64,000 nt of DNA. Origin: JBDHTS01 sp044221445 (GTDB lineage Bacteria; Pseudomonadota; Alphaproteobacteria; Micavibrionales; Micavibrionaceae). Below are positions 53,983 through 64,000 of the stretch, piece by piece. The notes under the pieces were generated by a model. That model had not been told where the DNA came from and searched no databases. It worked only from the letters and a program-made list of their open reading frames with translations. The stretch spans positions 27,537-91,536 of the forward strand of contig JBGAPF010000007.1 of NCBI GenBank assembly GCA_044221445.1. Reading direction: 5' to 3'. A program made the translations under genes and the position numbers. Within the stretch, counting starts at the first letter, position 1, and each line of letters begins with the position of its first letter.

Positions 53983-54654
53983 GTGCTGCGCATTTTGGTT
54001 TTACTGACGATCCTGATGGCCGCCTGCCCTGCCCGCGCCGGGAACTTTACATGTCCCGAACCGGCAAAGCCCGAGATCGCGGTATCCGTCGACATTGCAA
54101 CGCCGCGCTTCGATTTTTCGCTCGACCGCGCGGCGCTCAACCAGAAATTCGCGGGCATACCGTTACCAAGCCCGGATATCTACCATCTGGAAATCAACTC
54201 CGTCATGACCGGCCCGCTGACCGCGAACCATACCGCGCGACTGACCCAAAGGATCCATCCCGGCTCCGCCCGCGCCTGTGTCGGTTTCGACCGCATCGCT
54301 GTAACGCTGGAGATGCGGCCCGTCATATATATCGCCTCCGAATTCCGCCGTAGGGAATGCGAATACAAGGCGTTTCTGGAGCATGAACTGAAACACGTCG
54401 CGATGGACCGGGACATCCTGGACGATTACGCCGCGCGCATGAAGGACGGCCTGATGTTCGCGTTTGCCGAAAACCGCGACCGAATGATCGGCCCCATTCC
54501 GGCCAGCCTAGCCGCCGAAGCCAGAAAAGCCCTGCAGGATCATATCCAGGGTTCGATCGAAAACCTCCTGCGCATGACGGTCCAGGGCCGCATGGACCGC
54601 CAGAGGGAGATCGATACTTATTATGAATATGCTCGGCTGAGCAATGCGTGTTGA
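53983..54654 (+). CDS. Secreted HExxH protein 2
   Basis: A 223-residue exported protein from a GTG start (AAAGG about 8 nt upstream), signal peptide LRILVLLTILMAACPARA. It has EHELKHVAMDRD (HExxH), the same motif context as the upstream gene: VIYVAS/VIYIAS before it, and the C-terminal RQ.EIDTYYEYAR. The two are paralogues. A lipobox-like AAC sits at the signal peptide end, so a lipoprotein is possible. It lies 10 nt after the first gene and is followed by a strong terminator. Confidence 0.72.
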   Translation: MLRILVLLTILMAACPARAGNFTCPEPAKPEIAVSVDIATPRFDFSLDRAALNQKFAGIPLPSPDIYHLEINSVMTGPLTANHTARLTQRIHPGSARACVGFDRIAVTLEMRPVIYIASEFRRRECEYKAFLEHELKHVAMDRDILDDYAARMKDGLMFAFAENRDRMIGPIPASLAAEARKALQDHIQGSIENLLRMTVQGRMDRQREIDTYYEYARLSNAC

Positions 54655-54661
54655 CCATAGA

Positions 54662-54694
54662 AAAACCGCTGCCCTGTGGAAGGCAGCGGTTTTC
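54662..54694 (+). terminator. Strong Rho-independent terminator
   Basis: AAAACCGCTGCC (54662-54673), 8-nt loop, GGCAGCGGTTTT (54682-54693), 12-bp perfect stem with the T-run inside the arm. It ends the SIMPL-HExxH operon. Confidence 0.92.
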
Positions 54695-54962
54695 AATGAC
54701 TTGCCGGACCCTTGCTGGAAAACCCTCTGGAGAAAAAGAAGCTTTCGAATCCTATTTACCAGAGTGCCTGCCAAATGTGGCGAAAATGGGCCGGATTTGG
54801 GCGGATAAAAGGGTTATTTCAGGATTTATGCTGGTTTGCGCCTACGCTTGAAGGACTCTTTTCCTTCCGGTAACAACATGTTAATTTATCCCCTGTAAAG
54901 TTTCTCCTGCCCCGGCCATTCCCACGGCTGCGCACATTCATTTTTTTACAAGGACTTGCCCC

Positions 54963-57674
<2,712 letters not shown>

Positions 57675-57679
57675 AAAGA

Positions 57680-57708
57680 ACGGGGTTCAAATTTTTTTTG
57701 AACCCCGT
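57680..57708 (+). terminator. Terminator after acnA
   Basis: ACGGGGTTCAAA (57680-57691), TTTTT loop, TTTGAACCCCGT (57697-57708), a perfect 12-bp stem; the tail is CTCTTCTTC. Confidence 0.75.
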
Positions 57709-57755
57709 CTCTTCTTCAATAAATCTCTATTTAATGCAAAATCCAGAATGCAGTA

Positions 57756-58700
57756 TTAATAGGGCGTATTCTCATTCTCCCGCTCACGCATTTTTTTGGT
57801 TAGCATGTTTCTGGCGAAGATCAGGGCATTGTCTACCATTTCCGTGAAGTCAGGACGATCAGGCCTGTAAGTTACGTCCAGCAGATTTTCGAACTGGTCG
57901 ATGGCGCTTTTCAGTCTGCCCAGCTTCTGCCCTGCTTCATTGCCCTGCTTCGCTTCATCGGAATTGGGGCCGATCAATTCGAACTGCACCTTCTGCCGCG
58001 CCATGGCGATCATGAACGTCATTTGAATTCCTTCAAGGAACGCGGCGGCGGCGCTGAGGCATTGGCTGGGGCGCACAGGGCGCCCTGCCTTCTTGCGGGC
58101 GGTAAAATTAAATGTCGTCGTACGATTGGGGCCTCGAAGAATAAGGCCGCATTTTCCCTCTTCATCCGACACATTGACGATCATGGCGACATTGGATTCA
58201 TAATCGATGGACACAAGCTTGCCGGCCTGACGAAAAGCATCCTTGGCGATCTGGAGCGATTGCCCGTATTCGCCCCGGTTGCGGGCGTCGCATTGTTCGA
58301 TGATGTCGAGAAAAGGATGGCGTTGTCCCTGCCCTTCGCCGCTTTCAAAAATAACGCGGCCTTTATGGTAGACGACGATCCAACGGTGCGGATTCCATTT
58401 TTTCTCATATCCCTTGATGATGGACAGCCAGGCATAATCCCAGTCGAATTTCTTCGTGCGGGTCAGGATCGGACCGTTTTCCTGGAAATCACGGAGGATA
58501 TGCGCCGCCAGCCGAGCGCAGATATGCATGTTCTGGGACCTGATAATGAACTTTTCACTAATGATATTATCCGCGCCCGCCAGAGGAACGGCCAGACGGT
58601 TGCTCAGGGCGATGATGGGCGGCTTGTCCGACATATCGCCGGACATACTATCCTGGATGGTGAATTTTTCGCGAAGGAGCGTAGCGTTGAAATCAGGCAT
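57756..58700 (-). CDS. Hypothetical protein, 314 aa
   Basis: Not recognised. A soluble protein with several Trp/Tyr-rich segments: WDYAWLSIIKGYEKKWNPHRWIVVYHKGRVIF (spans two predicted helices and strands), then QHPFLDIIEQCDARNRGEYGQSLQ and a long C-terminal helix (MVDNALIFARNMLTKKMRE). Possible relation to response-type regulatory or PAS-like proteins is only a guess. The open frame is intact. ATG 58700 is used; the Met at residue 19 is an alternative. It converges on acnA. Confidence 0.65.
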   Translation of the reverse strand: MPDFNATLLREKFTIQDSMSGDMSDKPPIIALSNRLAVPLAGADNIISEKFIIRSQNMHICARLAAHILRDFQENGPILTRTKKFDWDYAWLSIIKGYEKKWNPHRWIVVYHKGRVIFESGEGQGQRHPFLDIIEQCDARNRGEYGQSLQIAKDAFRQAGKLVSIDYESNVAMIVNVSDEEGKCGLILRGPNRTTTFNFTARKKAGRPVRPSQCLSAAAAFLEGIQMTFMIAMARQKVQFELIGPNSDEAKQGNEAGQKLGRLKSAIDQFENLLDVTYRPDRPDFTEMVDNALIFARNMLTKKMRERENENTPY

Positions 58701-58792
58701 GGCGAGAACATCCGGAGCGGAGTGCGGTCTCGATCATAACATATTCAGGTTAAAGGCATAATTATAATGTTTAATTTTTTTTTGCGGAATAG

Positions 58793-58830
58793 AAAAGAGG
58801 CGCGAGAGGTGTTCCCCTCGCGCCTCTTTT
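58793..58830 (-). terminator. Strong hairpin terminator
   Basis: A perfect 14-bp stem, AAAAGAGGCGCGAG (58793-58806) and CTCGCGCCTCTTTT (58817-58830), with a 10-nt loop. On the minus strand it ends the 58843 lipoprotein gene with TTTT; it can act on the plus strand too. Confidence 0.85.
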
Positions 58831-58842
58831 GAAAAGACTGGC

Positions 58843-59373
58843 TTAGTGAGCCGGAGCGGGAGTTTCGCCTTTTTTATCGGCTTCGCTGTTCATGTCATCG
58901 AAGCTTGGAGCCTGCTCTGTATCCGTGGTCGACGCATCTGGCGGCGTTGTGGTAGTCGTGGTGCCGTCAGGCGTCGTCGTCGTGGTTACGCCTTCAGGGG
59001 TGGTCGTGGTCGTCGCGCCGCCCGGGGTCGCCGTTGTGGTCGTGCCTGAAGGATCGGTCGTTGTAACAGGTGCGGCGTCGGTAGCAACGGGAGGCGCCAT
59101 TTCACTAGAGCTGCTGAAATCAGTAGCGGCAGGCGCTTGTTCCGTCATTGCAGGGTCTGGAGCCGGAACGGCAGCCGTCGCGTCAGTGGCTGGAGCAACA
59201 TCTGTCGTCGCCGTGGCGTCAACAGGAGCCGTCTCTTCGACCGTGCTGGAATCGGTGACTTCGTTTTCGTCCTTTTTACCGCAAGCGGAAAGGCTTATTA
59301 CCATGCCAGCAGCGATGGCCGTCAGCATAAGCGTCCTGAATGTGTTTCTCATAGTATTAGTGGTCATCGCCAT
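58843..59373 (-). CDS. Lipoprotein with Thr-Pro-Gly repeats
   Basis: A 176-residue lipoprotein: signal peptide and lipobox (MLTAIAAGMVISLSAC, Cys31) then an Ala/Thr-rich disordered body. The middle holds near-tandem 9-10-residue repeats of the form T-P-x-G-x-T-T-T-T-T. The underlying GTC/GTCGTGG-type DNA is repetitive too, so it may expand and contract. Likely tethered to a membrane by lipidation. Function unknown; it could be a cell-surface or periplasmic spacer. ATG at 59373; the second Met (59352) is a possible start. Confidence 0.75.
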   Translation of the reverse strand: MAMTTNTMRNTFRTLMLTAIAAGMVISLSACGKKDENEVTDSSTVEETAPVDATATTDVAPATDATAAVPAPDPAMTEQAPAATDFSSSSEMAPPVATDAAPVTTTDPSGTTTTATPGGATTTTTPEGVTTTTTPDGTTTTTTPPDASTTDTEQAPSFDDMNSEADKKGETPAPAH

Positions 59374-59575
59374 GTCCTCGCAGTTTCTATCATGAATTCA
59401 AAAAGGGTCAGGCCGGATATATTCCATTCTCCCGGCAGGGTAAGTCTTTACCCTGAAAAAATCTTTTGGAAAAGAGAAATATAAGGTATCTGCCTGTTTT
59501 CTCCTGTCGCACCAGGAATTTCCTGTTCCGATCCAGATTTGTCAACAAACAGCTCTCCTTTTGGTTCCAAAAAAG

Positions 59576-59603
59576 TTACTGCATTTATTATGTATATTAT
59601 AAT
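59576..59603 (+). promoter_or_regulatory. Promoter upstream of yggT
   Basis: TTACTG (59576-59581), 16-nt spacer, TATAAT (59598-59603), 68 nt before the yggT ATG. The rest of the 298-nt gap 59374-59671 shows nothing further. Confidence 0.55.
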
Positions 59604-59671
59604 GCGGGGTTAACATGCGGTTTTTCCTGTGCTAATTTGATTTCTTCGATTTCTTCTTTCAGGGACAGCAC

Positions 59672-59974
59672 ATGATTATCATCGGCCAGCTTCTGCTTTT
59701 TGCCCTCAACATATATATGTGGCTCATCATCATCGACGTTGCGATCAGCTGGCTGGTCGCGTTCGAGGTGATCAACCCTTCGAGTTCTCAGGCCCAGAAC
59801 CTGATGGCCTTTTTCAAGAAAATTACCGACCCCGTCTATACCCCGCTAAGAAAATTCATCCCGGAAGTCGGCGGGATCGATATCGTTCCCGTGGTCGTCA
59901 TTTTCGCGATCTACGTAGTGAAGCTGATCGTATTCCAGTTGTTCTTCGGGCCCTACCCCGCTTACGGATTGTAA
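59672..59974 (+). CDS. YggT family membrane protein
   Basis: A 100-residue inner-membrane protein with two hydrophobic spans (IIIGQLLLFALNIYMWLIIIDVAISWLV region; IVPVVVIFAIYVVKLIVFQLF). The family signature DPVYTPLRKFIPEVGGIDIVPVVV is present. YggT proteins have been linked to osmotic tolerance and division-site protein turnover; the role is not settled. AGGGAC lies about 6 nt before the ATG. A strong terminator follows. Confidence 0.9.
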   Translation: MIIIGQLLLFALNIYMWLIIIDVAISWLVAFEVINPSSSQAQNLMAFFKKITDPVYTPLRKFIPEVGGIDIVPVVVIFAIYVVKLIVFQLFFGPYPAYGL

Positions 59975-60005
59975 GTTGGCGATTGCCAACATCCAGAAAA
60001 GACGG

Positions 60006-60036
60006 CCGCCGCGCTCATGCGCGGCGGTTTTATTTC
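60006..60036 (+). terminator. Strong Rho-independent terminator
   Basis: CCGCCGCGC (60006-60014), loop TCAT, GCGCGGCGG (60019-60027), then TTTTATTTC. It ends yggT. Confidence 0.92.
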
Positions 60037-60070
60037 AATCGCTCCCTTGTGCCGCAATATTTTTTTGTAA

Positions 60071-60094
60071 AACTTTCCAAGGATTCGGAAAGTT
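60071..60094. promoter_or_regulatory. Inverted repeat in the ECF sigma leader
   Basis: AACTTTCC (60071-60078) and GGAAAGTT (60087-60094), a perfect 8-bp inverted repeat with an 8-nt spacer, ending 18 nt before the ECF ATG. No ribosome-binding site is visible; the hairpin could act on translation or be an operator. The right arm also contains a GGAA element typical of ECF -35 boxes. Confidence 0.45.
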
Positions 60095-60112
60095 GGACCG
60101 TCAAACTTAAAA

Positions 60113-60646
60113 ATGACAAGACCTTCCGATGATACGGCTCTGATAAAGTCCACCATTGACGGCGATGCGCAGGCATTCAGCCAGCTGGTCACGCGCCATT
60201 ACGACATGATGTTCCGGGTGGCCTTTAAATGGTGCCGTAACCGCGCGGACGCCGAAGACATCACGCAGGAATCCTGCATGCGCCTGGCGCGCGGTATCAG
60301 AAGTTATAAGGGCGAGGCGGCGTTCACAAGCTGGCTGTACCGCCTGGTCGTCAATGCCGCCATCGACTGGCAAAGACGCCAGCCGAAGACGGTTTCGGAA
60401 GACGGAATGGAACGTCCCGAAGGGGTGAGCGCAGAAACAAAATTATACGCCCGGGAGGTCCTTGCCCGCATCGACCGCTTGCCGGAAAAAGAAAAGACCG
60501 CGCTGGTGCTGGTCATGGCCGAGGGCCTGACCCATGCAGAGGCCGCGGTTATCATGGACGTCAAAGAAAGCACCGTGTCCTGGTACATTCATGAAGCCCG
60601 AAAAACATTAGGCGCCTGGGAAGGAAAGGAGCATGCCCATGGATGA
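60113..60646 (+). CDS. ECF RNA polymerase sigma factor
   Basis: A 177-residue extracytoplasmic-function sigma factor. Region 2 (HYDMMFRVAFKWCRNRADAEDITQESCMRLARGI) and region 4 (LPEKEKTALVLVMAEGLTHAEAAVIMDVKESTVSWYIHEARKTL) are present. The downstream VWA gene starts inside its last codons (8-nt overlap), as sigma/anti-sigma pairs often do. The ECF group and target promoters were not determined. Confidence 0.93.
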   Translation: MTRPSDDTALIKSTIDGDAQAFSQLVTRHYDMMFRVAFKWCRNRADAEDITQESCMRLARGIRSYKGEAAFTSWLYRLVVNAAIDWQRRQPKTVSEDGMERPEGVSAETKLYAREVLARIDRLPEKEKTALVLVMAEGLTHAEAAVIMDVKESTVSWYIHEARKTLGAWEGKEHAHG

Positions 60647-62663
60647 GAAGCATCTGAAGGATATCCTCCAGGATATCGACGTGGCGCAGCCGGATGACAA
60701 TGCCCGCAAAACAGCGGTCAACCTGGCTTTGGCAGCGTTCGAGGCCGAAAACAAAAAAAATGCGGAAATTCTCCAAGGATCGTCTTTGTGGGGCCGTCTT
60801 ACCGGCAGTATCAACCCACAGAGGACACCGAAAATGAACAGCAAACTGGTTTACGGCGGCATGGCGACGGCGATGATTGTCGTCCTGGCCGCGACGGCAA
60901 CGATACCGAAATTGCAGAAAAATATTCAGGAGAACAGCGTCGCTTCCAAGGGAAATGGCAATACTTTTTCAAATATAGGTGAAAATATTTTTGAAAACTC
61001 AGAAAACCAGGTCGTTGCAAGCGCACAGAGTGTGGCGCCCGGAGTTTACGATAAAATTGCACGTCGTGCCGATGAAAAACCTGCCTCGGCAAGCGCCCCT
61101 ATGGAGAGTCCACCAAAGGCAGGCAATACTTTCGCCAAGATAGGGCAAGCCAGCAGCGCGGAACTCGCTTACAGCGATGTCGCCGCGTCCGAACCCCTGC
61201 CCCAATACAGCTATCAAGATACCGGGCGTGACAAATTTGAACATTTCGACCAGAACGCGTTCCATGATGTGATTAAAGATCCCGTCTCCACGTTCTCCAT
61301 CGACACTGATACGGCATCCTACAGCTTTGTCCGCCGCCAGTTGAATTCCGGCGTTTTGCCGCAAAAAGACGCGGTGCGGATCGAGGAGATGGTCAATTAT
61401 TTCGATTACGATTATCCTCTGCCCGAAACCAGGGAGCAGCCGTTCAGGCCGTCGGTGACCGTGCTGGACGATCCCTGGGCGAAAGGCCGGAAGCTAGTGC
61501 ATATCGGGATCAAGGGCTATGACGCGGCGAAAGCGGAGCGCCCTGTCAGCAACCTCGTCTTCCTGATCGACACGTCGGGATCGATGGAGTCCCCGGACAA
61601 ACTGCCGCTGGCGGTCAACGCGCTGAAGATGATGCTGGACCAGTTGGCGCCGGACAGCACAGTCTCAATCGTCACCTATGCCGGATCGGCGGGCATTGTC
61701 CTTGAACCAACAAAGATCAGCGACAAGGGGAAAATACTGACCGCGCTGGACAGCCTTGGCGCAGGGGGAGGCACGGCGGGGGCCGAAGGGATTCGTCAGG
61801 CTTACCATCTGGCGCGGAGCAGCTTCAATAAAACGGCTGTCAACCGGGTGATCCTTGCGACGGACGGCGACTTCAATGTCGGAATCACGGAGCCGGAAGA
61901 GCTGAAGAGCTTCGTCGAGCACGAACGGGAAAGCGGCATTTACCTGTCGGTCCTCGGTTTCGGAGAGGGCAATTATAACGACGTCATGATGCAAGACCTG
62001 GCCCAGAACGGGAACGGTACAGCCGCCTATATCGACACGCTGAACGAGGCGCGGAAGGTACTGGTGGAAGAAGCGGGCGCGTCCCTTCTCCCCATCGCCA
62101 ATGACGTCAAGATCCAGATGGAGTTCAACCCAGCGACCGTGTCGGAATATCGTCTGGTCGGGTATGAGACACGCGCCCTGAACCGCGAGGATTTCAACAA
62201 CGACAAAGTGGACGCGGGCGATATCGGCGCAGGCCACGAAGTCACCGCCATCTATGAAATAACCCCAGCCGGCGGTCCGAAAACCGTGGACGGCAGCCGG
62301 TATGCGGATGCGGAGAACCCTGCCGCACCGTCCCAAGACAAGACAGGTGAATACGGTTTCCTGAAAATCCGTTACAAGCTGCCCGGCGAGAAAGAGTCGA
62401 AGCTGATCACCACGCCCGTTTCACCGGCGGATGAAAGCGGTAAACCGGAAAGCATGCTGCGCGAGGCGAACTGGGCGGTGGCCGTGGCCGGTTTCGGCGA
62501 CCTGCTGAAAGGCGGGAAATACACTGGCCAGCTGACCTATGACGACGTGATCGCGGCGGCGCAGACGGCAAAAGGTGACGACCCTTTTGGATATCGCGCC
62601 GAATTTATCCAACTGGTGCGTCTGGCCAAAACGGCCCAGGCTTTGCCGGATACCCAGCCGTAA
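60639..62663 (+). CDS. VWA-domain membrane protein, probable anti-sigma partner
   Basis: A 674-residue protein. Residues ~1-68 are cytosolic (DEKHLKDILQDIDVAQPDDN) and look like a short anti-sigma segment; one span (YGGMATAMIVVLAATATI, ~71-90) follows. A long Ser/Ala-rich linker leads to a von Willebrand A domain with MIDAS motif LIDTSGSMES and the DxDFN loop TDGDFNVG; the C-terminal part (DPFGYRAEFIQLVRLAKTA) is of the YfbK/DUF3520 type. ATG 60639 has AGGAG 8 nt upstream (60633 is too close). Translational coupling to the sigma gene suggests anti-sigma control of an envelope signal; this is inference. Confidence 0.85.
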   Translation: MDEKHLKDILQDIDVAQPDDNARKTAVNLALAAFEAENKKNAEILQGSSLWGRLTGSINPQRTPKMNSKLVYGGMATAMIVVLAATATIPKLQKNIQENSVASKGNGNTFSNIGENIFENSENQVVASAQSVAPGVYDKIARRADEKPASASAPMESPPKAGNTFAKIGQASSAELAYSDVAASEPLPQYSYQDTGRDKFEHFDQNAFHDVIKDPVSTFSIDTDTASYSFVRRQLNSGVLPQKDAVRIEEMVNYFDYDYPLPETREQPFRPSVTVLDDPWAKGRKLVHIGIKGYDAAKAERPVSNLVFLIDTSGSMESPDKLPLAVNALKMMLDQLAPDSTVSIVTYAGSAGIVLEPTKISDKGKILTALDSLGAGGGTAGAEGIRQAYHLARSSFNKTAVNRVILATDGDFNVGITEPEELKSFVEHERESGIYLSVLGFGEGNYNDVMMQDLAQNGNGTAAYIDTLNEARKVLVEEAGASLLPIANDVKIQMEFNPATVSEYRLVGYETRALNREDFNNDKVDAGDIGAGHEVTAIYEITPAGGPKTVDGSRYADAENPAAPSQDKTGEYGFLKIRYKLPGEKESKLITTPVSPADESGKPESMLREANWAVAVAGFGDLLKGGKYTGQLTYDDVIAAAQTAKGDDPFGYRAEFIQLVRLAKTAQALPDTQP

Positions 62664-62745
62664 CCGTTTTTATATAAATTAAATCTTGGCGACGCCTGCC
62701 TGTTTACGGCATGGTGTCGCCAGTTGTTTTAAGAAAGAACCGCCC

Positions 62746-63591
62746 ATGACCGCCACGCTGATCGACGGGAAAGCCGTTGCCGCCCGCCTTCGCGAAACGA
62801 TTGCGCAGGATGCCGCGCGCCTGGCGCAGCAAGGCATAACGCCCGGTCTGGCCGTCATTCTGGTGGGCGAGGACCCGGCCAGCCAGATTTATGTGCGGAA
62901 CAAGATTGCCGCCTGCGAGAAAACGGGTATCAAAAGTTTTGAATATAAACAGCCCGCCTCGGTCGACGAACAAAACTTGCTTCGCCTGATCGCCGATCTG
63001 AACGCAGACCCTGCGGTGCACGGCATTCTCCTGCAACTGCCCCTGCCCGCGCATCTCGACGAAAACAAAATGGTGCTTTCCATCGATCCTGCGAAGGATG
63101 TGGACGGCCTCCATCCCGTCAATGCCGGACGCCTTATGGCAGGCTTGCCCGGCATGGTGCCCTGTACGCCGCAGGGCAGCCTTATGCTGATCAAGAGCGT
63201 TCATAAAGACCTGACGGGCATGCATGCCGTGGTCATCGGGCGCTCATTGCTGTTCGGGAAGCCGATGGCGCAGCTGCTGCTGGCCGAAAACTGCACGGTC
63301 ACCCATTGCCATTCCAGAACCCGGGACCTGCCCGCCCTATGCCGCCAGGCCGACATCCTGGTGGCCGCCGTGGGCCGGGCCCATATGGTAAAGGGTGACT
63401 GGATAAAACCCGGTGCCGTTGTCATCGATGTCGGCATCAACCGTACGGATGATGGCAAAGTGGTAGGCGACGTGGATTTCGACACTGCGAAAGACGTTGC
63501 TAGCGCCATCACTCCCGTCCCTGGCGGCGTAGGCCCGATGACGATCGCCTGTCTGCTGGCGAATACCGTCAAGGCGGCTCGCGTTTCTTAA
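62746..63591 (+). CDS. folD: Bifunctional methylenetetrahydrofolate dehydrogenase/cyclohydrolase
   Basis: Interconverts 5,10-methylene-THF and 10-formyl-THF, 281 residues. Motifs: LAVILVGEDPASQIYVRNK with the Tyr/Lys pair, LLQLPLPAHLDE, DPAKDVDGLHPVNAGRL, VIGRSLLFGKPMAQLLL (NADP site), and TPVPGGVGPMTIACLL. ATG 62746 with AAGAAAGAA upstream; the longer frame from 62686 is rejected. Unlike the usual VGRSxxVGxP, it reads VIGRSLLFGKP. It works on the same folate pool as ygfA. Confidence 0.95.
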   Translation: MTATLIDGKAVAARLRETIAQDAARLAQQGITPGLAVILVGEDPASQIYVRNKIAACEKTGIKSFEYKQPASVDEQNLLRLIADLNADPAVHGILLQLPLPAHLDENKMVLSIDPAKDVDGLHPVNAGRLMAGLPGMVPCTPQGSLMLIKSVHKDLTGMHAVVIGRSLLFGKPMAQLLLAENCTVTHCHSRTRDLPALCRQADILVAAVGRAHMVKGDWIKPGAVVIDVGINRTDDGKVVGDVDFDTAKDVASAITPVPGGVGPMTIACLLANTVKAARVS

Positions 63592-63711
63592 TACCCACAG
63601 AATAAGTGTCATACTGTGCCCTTTTTTGCCATGCAGCATGATATAGGCACCCTTTCATATATTGCATAGCTGTTTCAGGCCCTGTACTCTGGATCTAACA
63701 GGGAGAGCCAT

Positions 63712-64000
63712 ATGAAAGCCTCTTTTGATAAAGCAGAAAAAAATACTGGGAGCCTAGGGGAATATCTCAGGTATTCGGAGCATCTGCTGGCGAATACAGT
63801 AGACGAAGAATATGGAGAATCCATTGGACTCCGAATTCTGGAAGGCGTTAAAAATCTTGGATGCAAAGACATACCTGCAGACAAATATCAATTATGCGAT
63901 GCAGCATATTGCGGATTTACATGGCTTAAAGATCTGTGGGGAAGCGATGGAAAACTTCACGATTATAAAGCCGGCGACGACATTGGAAGCCAACCGACAT
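63712..64000 (+). CDS. Hypothetical protein, 5' part only (cut by window end)
   Basis: Open frame from ATG 63712 to the window end, 96 codons. GGGAGAG lies 8 nt before the ATG. The protein starts MKASFDKAEKNTGSLGEY, has ESIGLRILEGVKNLGC and AAYCGFTWLKDLWGSDGKL. It is more A/T-rich than folD. No family recognised; size and function cannot be judged from the fragment. The 120 nt between folD and this gene hold no hairpin I could assign with confidence. Confidence 0.6.
   Translation, partial: MKASFDKAEKNTGSLGEYLRYSEHLLANTVDEEYGESIGLRILEGVKNLGCKDIPADKYQLCDAAYCGFTWLKDLWGSDGKLHDYKAGDDIGSQPT

Overview
The window reads as a chromosomal segment of an alphaproteobacterium of moderate GC content. Lineage clues are a LysR gene directly after trxB (the lsrB/vtlR arrangement), a DUF1192 gene divergent from a quinone oxidoreductase, sdhE close to recG, and a zapA-tkt-gap-fba block. 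I cannot name the genus. A free-living or predatory relative of Rhodospirillales/Micavibrionales would fit, but that is inference. I saw no prophage, transposase or CRISPR array; the two ends cut through genes (a ymdB-like gene at 1 and an unknown gene at 64000).

Layout. 1-1960: ymdB-like, small orf, ygfA and a strong 6S RNA candidate, all on the minus strand. 2051-4150: trxB, lsrB, then a hairpin-rich non-coding RNA candidate ending in a terminator. 4216-7194: two tandem patatin-like proteins. 7191-15790: a minus-strand run with aspartate aminotransferase, an AmgK-like kinase, small orfs, mfd and guaC. 15899-22492: an AT-rich orphan, DUF1192, quinone oxidoreductase, gloB, a SET-domain protein, sdhE, sodC, recG and a DUF502 protein. 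22868-31413: tRNA-Lys, coaD, an EF-hand protein, a frameshifted GNAT gene, gyrA, a 713-residue orphan, a DUF2059 protein and ssb. 31592-35700: a Lon-type protease with an unusual N-terminus, dapB and an AraC-methyltransferase fusion. 35763-38649: an unrecognised five-gene cluster built from two paralogous families. 38776-49288: nth, rocD, zapA, tkt, an iron-uptake islet under a Fur-like box, gap, a sugar transferase and fbaB. 49386-54654: qmcA/nfeD, epmA, a SOUL protein, a SIMPL protein and two tandem HExxH proteins. 54963-64000: acnA, unknown genes, yggT, an ECF sigma factor with a VWA partner, and folD.

How the genes work together. Most of the window is core metabolism and genome maintenance: folate (ygfA, folD), glycolysis and pentose phosphates (tkt, gap, fbaB), TCA (acnA, sdhE), DNA repair and replication (mfd, recG, nth, gyrA, ssb, alkyl-guanine repair), and redox defence (trxB, lsrB, sodC, gloB). 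Accessory material sits in short islets: the patatin pair, the five-gene secreted/cytosolic cluster, the HExxH pair, the FTR1-barrel iron operon and the ECF-VWA pair.

Most notable signals. (1) The 35763-38649 cluster is the best candidate for an undescribed system. (2) The FTR1 permease is fused to a C-terminal barrel-like domain with an internal signal-like segment. (3) A degenerate second copy of the 3' end of gap lies beyond the inserted sugar transferase gene, where many relatives carry pgk. (4) There are a 6S RNA candidate and a second, unidentified structured RNA. (5) A GNAT gene is broken by one extra base in a G7 tract.
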